A stretch of 6,980 bases of DNA, from the NCBI GenBank assembly GCA_035528235.1, contig DATKZB010000157.1:1-6980 (forward strand), given 5' to 3'. Source of the DNA: DATKZB01 sp035528235. Lineage in GTDB: Bacteria > Planctomycetota > Phycisphaerae > FEN-1346. Shown here piece after piece: positions 1-5,918 of this stretch. Numbering within the stretch: position 1 is the first letter of the stretch; the number at the start of each line of letters is the position of its first letter. The notes under the pieces were generated by a model that had not been told where the DNA came from, made no database searches, and worked only from the letters and a program-made list of their open reading frames with translations. A program made the translations under genes and the position numbers.

Positions 1-24
1 CAGGTCCATTCCGATGTAATACAT
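1..24 (-). CDS. Start of a probable sugar kinase (FGGY or ROK type), 5' fragment
   Basis: Only eight codons lie in the window, reading MYYIGMDL and running off the left edge in frame. A short aromatic start followed by I-G-x-D-L/I is the opening beta strand (phosphate-1 loop) of ASKHA-fold sugar kinases. It continues as G-T-S in FGGY kinases such as xylulokinase, or as G-G-T in ROK kinases. The start is supported by AAGGAG six bases upstream of the ATG. An ATP-dependent cytoplasmic sugar kinase would fit downstream of a sugar porter and two exported glycan-active proteins on the same strand, and xylulokinase would suit the XylE-like porter. The family choice is inference from eight residues, and a non-kinase protein cannot be excluded. 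Confidence 0.55.
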
Positions 25-30
25 GTCGTG

Positions 31-36
31 CTCCTT
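31..36 (-). promoter_or_regulatory. Shine-Dalgarno of the kinase-like gene
   Basis: AAGGAG reads on the minus strand with a 6-nt spacer before the ATG at 24-22. It is near-consensus and is the main reason to accept an eight-codon fragment as a real gene start. Confidence 0.75.
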
Positions 37-80
37 GCCCACAGGGCGTTAGAGGGTTCGTACGCCAATCCCATTCTAAC

Positions 81-120
81 CCCTGTGGCAAGGGGCCGCA
101 TCCCGCGTGCGGCCTCAGGG
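81..120. repeat. Two-part palindromic hairpin in the kinase leader
   Basis: GGCCGCA (94-100) and TGCGGCC (108-114) form a perfect 7-bp stem with a 7-nt loop. CCCTG (81-85) and CAGGG (116-120) can form an outer 5-bp stem. No T-run follows on either strand, so it does not look like an intrinsic terminator. It would lie in the 5' leader of the kinase-like gene if that gene has its own promoter near 130. It could equally be another palindrome left beside the transposase relic. Confidence 0.5.
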
Positions 121-127
121 CACGGTT

Positions 128-133
128 ATAATA
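128..133 (-). promoter_or_regulatory. Weak candidate -10 box for the kinase-like gene
   Basis: TATTAT on the minus strand (5 of 6 bases of the sigma-70 consensus) lies in the only clearly AT-rich patch (about 125-148) between the GH2 and kinase-like genes, roughly 100 nt upstream of the kinase ATG. At 16-18 nt further upstream I see only AAGGAG-like sequence, not a TTGACA-like -35 box. This is a suggestion based on position and composition. Confidence 0.2.
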
Positions 134-138
134 TCATG

Positions 139-261
139 CTACTTTTTTGCCTCCTTGCGAGGTCGGCCCCGAGGGTGGAGCGTGAATTCCAGGCCCAGCC
201 GCCGTGCCGTCGCCTCCGTCCACGACTCCTCGCCCCACGGCGTCCCCCGAACCGCGCTCCG
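139..261 (-). pseudogene. C-terminal remnant of a REP-associated tyrosine transposase (RAYT, Y1 family)
   Basis: A minus-strand frame ending in TAG at 141-139 encodes the typical tail of RAYT proteins: an R-G-x-P-(W/F)-G element, then W-T-x-x-T-A-R-R-L-G-L-E-x-T-L and P-R-G-R-P-R-K. These are residues 42-73 of an open frame that begins at an ATG at 372. RAYTs are single-domain Y1 transposases related to IS200/IS605 TnpA that act on REP palindromes. Their catalytic HUH motif and tyrosine lie well upstream of this tail. I see no HUH motif or remaining body: the frame upstream of about residue 38 is unlike the family and the GH2 gene begins 26 bp beyond the ATG. I call it a decayed 3' fragment. 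An expressed 77-residue protein is possible, but there is no obvious ribosome site at the ATG. Confidence 0.7.
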
Positions 262-311
262 CGTTACCTCTCTGGCCTTCGGCGTGGCACGTGCCGCGGC
301 AGGGAACGTGA

Positions 312-331
312 CCGCGACCTTCCGGTCGCGG
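312..331. repeat. Perfect 8-bp palindrome with a 4-nt loop downstream of GH2
   Basis: CCGCGACC (312-319), loop TTCC and GGTCGCGG (324-331) form a perfect 8-bp GC stem, 67 bp past the GH2 stop on the transcribed strand. There is no trailing T-run, so it is not a classical intrinsic terminator, though it could stabilise the GH2 mRNA 3' end. Its place inside the frame that leads into the transposase remnant makes a palindrome relic an alternative reading. Confidence 0.55.
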
Positions 332-397
332 CTCGAAAGGCGTAAACTCTCGGCGCCGAAGAAGGCCTGCACCCCGCGGCTCCCTTCCCGGGATCGA

Positions 398-2890
398 CTA
401 CTTCTTGAACACGTTCAACTCGCGGATGGCATATCCCCATTCCGTGCCGCGCGCCGTGCCGAATATGCGGACGTAGCGGGCCGCGACGGGGGCGAAGTCG
501 ATCTCGCTCGTGCCGCCCGACCCCGAATCGGTCTTGAACACGTCGGTCCACGTCCGGCCGTCGGCCGAAACCTGCACGGCGAACGCCTTGGCGTAGGCGG
601 TCTCCCAGCGAATCGTCACGCGGCGGATGCGAACCGACTCGCCCAGGTCGACCCGCAGCCACGCAGGGTCCGCAAAGTCGGAGGACCAGTACGTCGCGGG
701 GTTGCCGTCGACGGCGTTGCCGGCCGGGTACGAGTTGGCGCCCACCGTGACGCTCGACGAGGCCGTCGCGGGCTTGCCGCGGGCGATGCACTCCGCGACG
801 ACCCTGAAGTCGCGAAGGCTGCGGACGTTTCTCTCACCCGCGATGAGCGATGGCAGGTCGGCCACCAGCGTGTACGGTCCCAGGGTCTCGGGCAGGACCA
901 TCTCGAAGGTCAGGACCTCGCGGCCGAACGACGCCACGGTGCAGGATTGGGCCTTTTCGGCCACGACCCGCTCGCCCTGGAGCATTCTGAGCGTAACCTT
1001 GCCCTGCCACGGGCCGCTGAGGTCGTTGATGACGGCCACGCGAAAGCGCTGGGTCGATCCGGCGGGCAGACTCTCGGCCCACGCGTCGATCATCAGGCCC
1101 ACGGGGGCGAAGGCGTCGCGGACGTACTCGGCGAAGTGCGGCTCGAGTTTCAGGTCGGCCAGGTCGACGAAGTGGTCGCTCGTCTCTCCGCCGGGCCGCG
1201 AGTAGCCCAGGCCGCAGAAGTGCATCACGCCGGCCGTCTGACGCAGGCTGCGCCAGTACTCCGTCTCGGCGGCCAGCGTGCGGGCGTAGGCCGTCAGGTA
1301 CTGCTCGGCCGTCGGGTTCGGCGGCAGGAGGCGCTCGTACACCCGGGATTCGACGGAGAGCTTCGTGGGCGTGCCGTCGCGGTTCACCCAAAGCCATCCA
1401 TATTCGTTGATGATAGTGGGGTTGACGCCGCGGGACGGCTGCACATTGCCTCCCACGTTGCGGGGCCGGCCGGCAAGTTGCGGCAGGCGAAACCCCTTGT
1501 TCTGAAACAGGTACGGGTGCGCCTCGTAAACGTCGGTGGGGCGCTGGGGCGGGCCCCAGCCGTTGTCCCAGGGGCGGTCCGAGAGGTCCAGGCCTCGCAC
1601 CGCCGTCAGGGCCTTGCCGGTGACGCCGATCGCCGACTCGTTCTGGGCGTCCCAGATGACGACGCTGGGGTGGTTCCACCGCTCCTGCATCCACTCGGTG
1701 TACTCCTCGATGAGCGGCTCGACCTTGTAGCCGTGGTTCTCGCCGAGCGTCCAGACGGGGAACTCGTCCTGCACGATCAGGCCCTCTTCGTCGGCAATGC
1801 GGTACCACAGTTCGGGCGGGAATCCGATGCAGTACCGGCACGAGTTCCAGTGCATGCCTCGGAAGGTGCGGATGAGGTTGCGGACCCATTCCTCCCGCCA
1901 CGGCAGGTCGCCGCGCGCCGAGTCCTCGAAGAACCTGTAGATGCATACATTCGTTCCGCGCAGCATGTACGGCTTGCCGTTGAGCACGGCCAGCCGGGTC
2001 TGGGGGTCGAAGCGGAAGGATCGCACGCCGAAGCGGGTGCGCAGCACGTCGGCGCCGGTGCTCGTCTCCAATTCGTAGAGGAAGGGGTCCTCCGGCGACC
2101 AGAGGCGGCAATCCTGGATGGGGATTCGCAGGTCGACCGTGCGTTCGGCGCCGGGGGCCAGGTCGGCCGGCGGGGCCTCGGCAGCGCCGACTTCGCGCCC
2201 GCTCTTGACTTCGCGCACCGTAAAGCGCACCGGCGCCCGGGTTGCCGGGCCGGCGTTCTTCACCCACGCCACCACGCGCACGGCCTTGCCTTCGACGTCG
2301 GGCACGGTCTGCACGCGGACGACGTGCGGCGAGCCCGAAAGGAGGAGTTCCACCGAATCGTAGATGCCGGGGATGTAGCGGACCTTCTCGAAGTCCCAGC
2401 CGTCGGGGCGGCCCGGCGGCACGGCCTTGCGCGACGAGCCCACGCGGATGATGAGTTCGTTCGGCCGGCCGTCGCCCTTCAGGTGCGGCCGCACGTCAAA
2501 CAGGCCCGGGGTAAAACTCGGCGCGTGGTCGCCCACGAGTTGACCGTTCAGGTACACGCGCGTGGTGAACATCGCCTTGTGGACCTTGAGCGTGGCCACG
2601 GCGGGCACGGGCCCGGTCAGGGTGAAGGTGCGGCGGTACCAGAAGGCGGCGCGGCGGTCGTCCGCATCCTTCGGGCCGACGCCCTCGAAGGGCGGCTGGG
2701 CCATGTCGGCCAGGCCCGGCACGGGGCACTTGTGGGCAAACGTCGCGGGGACGGCGTCCATGGCGCCTTCGGCTACGTCCCACTCGCCGTCGAGCGAAAC
2801 GGTCTGCCGCAGCGGCCCGGTCGCCGCGCACGCGGCGGCAACGGAGCAGAGAGCCAGCATCCCTCCCAAGAGGAGACTGCGAACCGTCAT
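398..2890 (-). CDS. Exported glycoside hydrolase family 2 enzyme with C-terminal F5/8C (CBM32-like) domain
   Basis: This 830-residue retaining glycosidase is predicted to act outside the cytoplasm. Residues 1-22 look like a signal peptide (T-V-R start, leucine/alanine core, likely cleavage after A-C-A). Residues 25-185 form the GH2 jelly-roll domain, including F-W-Y-R-R-T-F and V-Y-L-N-G. Residues 190-292 form the Ig-like domain, ending in G-V-R-S-F. Residues 300-595 form the TIM barrel. The acid/base is E418 in W-D-A-Q-N-E and the nucleophile is E496 in I-I-N-E-Y-G-W, so the active site looks intact. Residues 596-700 appear to be a beta-sandwich linker. Residues 701-830 form an F5/8C domain (N-A-V-D-G-N-P-A-T-Y-W, then V-R-I-F near the end). 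GH2 includes beta-galactosidase, beta-mannosidase and beta-glucuronidase, and I cannot choose among them. The ATG is favoured by the signal peptide and a GAGG six bases upstream. Stop is TAG. Confidence 0.95.
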   Translation of the reverse strand: MTVRSLLLGGMLALCSVAAACAATGPLRQTVSLDGEWDVAEGAMDAVPATFAHKCPVPGLADMAQPPFEGVGPKDADDRRAAFWYRRTFTLTGPVPAVATLKVHKAMFTTRVYLNGQLVGDHAPSFTPGLFDVRPHLKGDGRPNELIIRVGSSRKAVPPGRPDGWDFEKVRYIPGIYDSVELLLSGSPHVVRVQTVPDVEGKAVRVVAWVKNAGPATRAPVRFTVREVKSGREVGAAEAPPADLAPGAERTVDLRIPIQDCRLWSPEDPFLYELETSTGADVLRTRFGVRSFRFDPQTRLAVLNGKPYMLRGTNVCIYRFFEDSARGDLPWREEWVRNLIRTFRGMHWNSCRYCIGFPPELWYRIADEEGLIVQDEFPVWTLGENHGYKVEPLIEEYTEWMQERWNHPSVVIWDAQNESAIGVTGKALTAVRGLDLSDRPWDNGWGPPQRPTDVYEAHPYLFQNKGFRLPQLAGRPRNVGGNVQPSRGVNPTIINEYGWLWVNRDGTPTKLSVESRVYERLLPPNPTAEQYLTAYARTLAAETEYWRSLRQTAGVMHFCGLGYSRPGGETSDHFVDLADLKLEPHFAEYVRDAFAPVGLMIDAWAESLPAGSTQRFRVAVINDLSGPWQGKVTLRMLQGERVVAEKAQSCTVASFGREVLTFEMVLPETLGPYTLVADLPSLIAGERNVRSLRDFRVVAECIARGKPATASSSVTVGANSYPAGNAVDGNPATYWSSDFADPAWLRVDLGESVRIRRVTIRWETAYAKAFAVQVSADGRTWTDVFKTDSGSGGTSEIDFAPVAARYVRIFGTARGTEWGYAIRELNVFKK

Positions 2891-2896
2891 GGGCTG

Positions 2897-2900
2897 CCTC
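2897..2900 (-). promoter_or_regulatory. Modest Shine-Dalgarno of the GH2 gene
   Basis: GAGG reads on the minus strand with a 6-nt spacer before the ATG at 2890-2888. It is weaker than the sites of the other genes here. It lies only 15 bp from the proximal end of the inverted-repeat element at 2915, so the native promoter, if any, was either inside or beyond that element. I found no convincing -35/-10 pair in 2901-3117. Confidence 0.5.
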
Positions 2901-2979
2901 GCTTTCCTGTTTGGTACTACAGCGCTACTTGCTTCGTGGCGACGAACCTAACCTTTTGCCACAACGCGACTTACGCGAT

Positions 2980-3005
2980 GTAGCGCGGGGCCTTGTGCCC
3001 CGCGC
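2980..3005 (+). repeat. REP-like palindrome, plus orientation
   Basis: A GTAG head (2980-2983) overlaps the first base of a perfect 9-bp stem: GCGCGGGGC (2983-2991), a 5-nt loop, then GCCCCGCGC (2997-3005). A GTAG or GGAG tetranucleotide at the 5' foot of a GC-rich hairpin is the recognised design of REP sequences processed by RAYT transposases. It lies in the 3' untranslated region of the malectin-domain gene. There is no T-run, so a role in mRNA 3' protection or partial read-through is more likely than clean termination. Confidence 0.7.
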
Positions 3006-3011
3006 AAGAGG

Positions 3012-3037
3012 GCGCGGGGGATAAACCCCCGCGCTAC
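3012..3037 (-). repeat. REP-like palindrome, minus orientation
   Basis: Read on the minus strand this begins GTAG (3037-3034) and continues as a perfect 9-bp stem GCGCGGGGG / CCCCCGCGC around a 5-nt loop (3021-3025). It is the inverted partner of the unit at 2980-3005, sharing the first 11 bases GTAGCGCGGGG. The 11-bp arms 2980-2990 and 3027-3037 can also pair with each other into one larger cruciform. Two inverted REPs with a 6-bp gap form a BIME-type unit. Confidence 0.7.
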
Positions 3038-3117
3038 GGATGGACAGCGGGCTTTGCTTGAGATTCCGCATCCCGGCTCCTGGTATAAGTAGCGCTGGAG
3101 TATTAGTTGCTGCGCCC

Positions 3118-5916
3118 CTAATTCGTTACGACCACCGTCTGGCAGGTTCCCGGGGCCGTGACGGGCCAGCGGGCGGCGTCGCCCTCGGCCGGCACGGCTT
3201 CCACATAGTACTCGAAGTCCTCGCCGCCGGGCGGGGCGATCCGGGCTGAGTATACGCCGCGCGCCACGTGCGCGAGGGGCGCCTGCGTGAACTCGCCCTT
3301 GCCGAGCGGTCGCACGAACACGCGTGCGGCGGTCGGAGGCTTCTCCGCGAGGATGACGACCTTGAGATTGAGCGACTCGCCGGCATCGAGCGACGTGCGG
3401 ACCGTCGGCACGATCACCCGCACCGGTCCGCGATAGGCCATCTGGAGGCCCGGGAGGTTGAGGCGGGGCAGGATGTGCTGCTGCCAGTTGGCCACGGTGC
3501 CCAGTTCGCCGGGCGTCGTGACGGTCGCCAGGAGGTGCCAGTGCAGGTCGGCGAGGGCCTGCTTCATGGCGGCCTCGTCCTTCTTGGCCCAGGCGCACTT
3601 CAGGCGTTCGACGGCCATCATGTAGCGGAAGTTCGAGAGCCAGTAATCGAACCGGTCCAGGTTGCCCGCGCCGCGGACCTCGGGCCGGAGTTTCTCGAGG
3701 TCGGCCACGAAGGCGTAGGCCTTGAGGACCTCGTCGACGGGCTTGTTGTTCGGCTTGATGCCGCCCGGGCCGTTGGTCCATCCGGTGGCCTCGGGCGTGT
3801 GGCCATCGATCTTTTCGAAGATCGCCGCGGCCTCCTTGGCCACCTCGGGACCGAACTGGTGCAGCGCCCAGTCACGGTAAAAATCGGCGGTCGGGAGGAA
3901 CCTGTCCTTGAGCGTGTCGGGCCCGGCGACCGGGGGGTCGGCGGCATAATCCTTGTATGCCGGGCCGCCACAGTTGACCTTCTTCGTGCCGCCGGGACCC
4001 TCGACGGCGATCGCGGCGACGCACGGATACTCGGTCTCGGGCACGAACTGGATGTCCAATCCGCCGGCGCGCACCTCCACGTCCTTGAACGTGCCGTCGA
4101 AGGCCTTGTTTTGCCCGACCTTGGCGAAGATGTCGAGGTGCTCGATGACTTGCTTATTCTGGATGCGAACGCCGAAGACGCGTTTGCCCGCCTCTTGGTA
4201 GTGCGGCTCGCAGAACTGGAGCCGGACCGTGTACTTGCCCGCGGGCAGATTGAAGTGGTAGGCCGACAGGTTGTAGCGCACGGTCTGGTACAGCGCGGGG
4301 TCGTCGGTGCCGGCGATCGCGTTCTGGGGAAACGCCGCGACCTGTCCGCCCTCGGGACCTTCCTTGACGGGCGGGGGCGCGGCGGCGGACTTGTTCCATC
4401 CGCTCTGGTCCCACGCCGCCTGGGCGAGGGCCGAAACGTTCGGGCCCAAGACGCGCGTCCGCCAGTGGATGCCCAGGAGGCCCGTGCACCCGTACTTCCG
4501 TGCGTCGGCGGCGTCCTTCCTCATGCGGCCGACCCAGAGTTGGACGGAGCAGAGGTTCGGGTCGTCTTCCATCCACGGGATGGCCCACTTGGGGCGGCCC
4601 ACGACCTTCGCGAAGCCCGGCTCGACGGGCGTCTTGCCGACCTCCCGGTTGATGCAACTCATCGGCATGTCTTTGGGGAGCGTCTTGTCGAAGAGCGCCC
4701 GGTTGTTCTGCGGCCCGAGGACCCAGCCGCACGTGGCCAGCGTGAAAGGCGCCTTGACCTTTTTGGCGGCGGCGACGGCGGCCGCGAGGTCGTCGAGGGT
4801 CGCCTGCACCTGTTCGGGTTTCGCGTTGCCCCAGGTCCAGCTCTCGGGCGTCCAGAACCAGTAGTAGTCGGGCGGACCGATTTGCACGAGGCGTTTGAAA
4901 ATCCCCTCGTAGAGTTCCTGCACGACGGCCTTGTCCTTGGGGTCCTTGCCGAGGGCCTTCAGGTGTTCCTGCACGGCTTTGGGGATGGTGAGCGGCGTCT
5001 CGGTGCCGACGCACGTCTTGACGCCCAGGCGGCGGGCGTGTTGGAATACCTCGGCCAGCATCGCGCCGGAGCGGTCGAAAAGTTCGTTGGAGGCCTCGGG
5101 GGTCTGCGGCTGCGGGCAGAAGCCGCGCATCACGTCGGCGCCGAAGTCGTCGCGGTCGAAGAGGTCGGCCGTGCCGAACGAGAACTCGCTGGTTTTCTTC
5201 GCGTTGTAGCCCCAGTTGCCCCTCAGGGTATTCTGCCAACTCGCGGGGTACGAGAACTTGACTTTCGTCCCCTCGCCGATGTCCTGCGCGAGGCCGATCC
5301 AGACGGTCGGCTCGGGGCCAACCCCCCCCTCAGGATAGGTGTGGAGGCCGATGAAGTTCATCCGGAGTTTCACGAGTTGCGAGATGTAGGCCTTGTAGTC
5401 GTCGAGGTTCCACCAGTCCGGCCCCTCGGGGAAGTCATGGAACGGCTGGATGCCGCGCGTCTCGAAGAGCGGCTTGCCGGTCTCGTCCAGGTCGGGCAGA
5501 GCGAAGGGGACCTTCGCGTCGGGCACCACGTCGCCGTCGAGGTAGAACCGGACGCCGAGGTGCTCGGCGAAACGGTAGGCCCCCCACAGCGCGGCAACGT
5601 CGCTGCCGCCGGTGACCGTCAGGAGGGTTCGCCCGCCCTCCCGGGCGGTTTCGAGCCGGTAGGTCTGCTCGCCGAGCGACGCGTCCACCGCAATGCGGAT
5701 GACGTCGTCGGTGCCCGGGGACTTGTCCACGATCGGCAACCGTTCGCCGCTGCGCAGATACACATAGCGCTGGACCTCGCGCGCCGCGAGCACCTGCAGC
5801 GGAGAGGCGGTCGGCGAATGGACGATGACCGTCGTCGCCATCGACCCGCAGGCCGCCGGCAGGAGGACGGCCGAGACAAAAACCAGCAACAGAAACGAAA
5901 GCCGTTTACGATGCAT
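3118..5916 (-). CDS. Exported glycosidase-like protein with an inserted malectin domain
   Basis: This 932-residue protein has an N-terminal export signal (basic M-H-R-K-R, hydrophobic 7-22). Residues 28-140 resemble the alpha/beta domain preceding the barrel in GH20/GH67-type enzymes (A-A-R-E-V-Q-R-Y, then G-A-Y-R-F-A-E-H-L-G-V-R-F). Residues 148-505 look like a TIM barrel from F-E-T-R-G-I-Q; candidate acidic residues are E358 (F-W-T-P-E-S-W) and E450/D451 (P-W-M-E-D-D). Residues 523-640 are malectin-like (D-D-P-A-L-Y-Q-T, then K-R-V-F-G-V-R-I); the malectin opening V-N-C-G-G-P-A-Y follows at 647-654. Residues 676-815 are helical (F-Y-R-D-W, F-G-P-E-V-A-K-E-A-A). Residues 830-932 form an Ig-like end domain. 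The GH family, catalytic residues and substrate are unassigned; activity is inferred from architecture. The start is fixed by AAGGAGG seven bases upstream. The TAA-GG-ATG junction with the porter indicates one operon and translational coupling. Confidence 0.88.
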   Translation of the reverse strand: MHRKRLSFLLLVFVSAVLLPAACGSMATTVIVHSPTASPLQVLAAREVQRYVYLRSGERLPIVDKSPGTDDVIRIAVDASLGEQTYRLETAREGGRTLLTVTGGSDVAALWGAYRFAEHLGVRFYLDGDVVPDAKVPFALPDLDETGKPLFETRGIQPFHDFPEGPDWWNLDDYKAYISQLVKLRMNFIGLHTYPEGGVGPEPTVWIGLAQDIGEGTKVKFSYPASWQNTLRGNWGYNAKKTSEFSFGTADLFDRDDFGADVMRGFCPQPQTPEASNELFDRSGAMLAEVFQHARRLGVKTCVGTETPLTIPKAVQEHLKALGKDPKDKAVVQELYEGIFKRLVQIGPPDYYWFWTPESWTWGNAKPEQVQATLDDLAAAVAAAKKVKAPFTLATCGWVLGPQNNRALFDKTLPKDMPMSCINREVGKTPVEPGFAKVVGRPKWAIPWMEDDPNLCSVQLWVGRMRKDAADARKYGCTGLLGIHWRTRVLGPNVSALAQAAWDQSGWNKSAAAPPPVKEGPEGGQVAAFPQNAIAGTDDPALYQTVRYNLSAYHFNLPAGKYTVRLQFCEPHYQEAGKRVFGVRIQNKQVIEHLDIFAKVGQNKAFDGTFKDVEVRAGGLDIQFVPETEYPCVAAIAVEGPGGTKKVNCGGPAYKDYAADPPVAGPDTLKDRFLPTADFYRDWALHQFGPEVAKEAAAIFEKIDGHTPEATGWTNGPGGIKPNNKPVDEVLKAYAFVADLEKLRPEVRGAGNLDRFDYWLSNFRYMMAVERLKCAWAKKDEAAMKQALADLHWHLLATVTTPGELGTVANWQQHILPRLNLPGLQMAYRGPVRVIVPTVRTSLDAGESLNLKVVILAEKPPTAARVFVRPLGKGEFTQAPLAHVARGVYSARIAPPGGEDFEYYVEAVPAEGDAARWPVTAPGTCQTVVVTN

Positions 5917-5918
5917 CC

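Larger units (their letters stand above)
2915..3102. mobile_element. Candidate 188-bp inverted-repeat element (MITE-like or composite BIME)
   Basis: The ends are tactacagcgctactt (2915-2930) and aagtagcgctggagta (3087-3102), which are reverse complements at 15 of 16 positions. Both ends finish in TA, the target duplicated by mariner/IS630-type elements, so the unit could be a 184-bp non-coding element flanked by a TA duplication. Its midpoint (3008.5) is identical to that of the inner REP pair. The two 49-nt arms between outer and inner repeats (2931-2979, 3038-3086) are not complementary. No coding frame is credible inside. The alternative is a cluster of four REP-derived GTAG motifs without independent mobility. 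Confidence 0.45.

Noticed and set aside
127..132. Perfect TATAAT on the plus strand
   Set aside because: There is no -35-like hexamer at 16-18 bp and no plausible plus-strand gene downstream. It arises in the same AT patch as the weak minus-strand candidate.
834..2267. 477-codon minus-strand frame inside the GH2 gene
   Set aside because: It is an out-of-frame shadow dominated by Arg, Pro, Gly and Ala. The GH2 motifs lie in the other frame.
107..2983. 958-codon open frame on the plus strand
   Set aside because: It lies opposite the GH2 gene, which has clear domains and catalytic residues. The plus frame is rich in Arg, Ala, Gly, Val and His without any recognisable motif, as expected for antisense of a GC-rich gene.
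2980..3037. Intrinsic terminator after the malectin-domain gene
   Set aside because: The hairpins are strong but no T-run follows on the transcribed strand, and the mirrored GTAG heads fit REP repeats better.
2948..3781. 277-codon minus-strand frame running from inside the malectin-domain gene through the REP hairpins
   Set aside because: It is an out-of-frame reading of the malectin-domain gene with a tail translated from the repeats; the tail is a translated palindrome rather than protein.
5845..5850. Possible lipoprotein cysteine in the export signal of the malectin-domain protein (L-L-P-A-A-C)
   Set aside because: The residue at -3 is proline rather than Leu/Val/Ile, so the lipobox is poor. 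I prefer ordinary export but cannot exclude lipidation.
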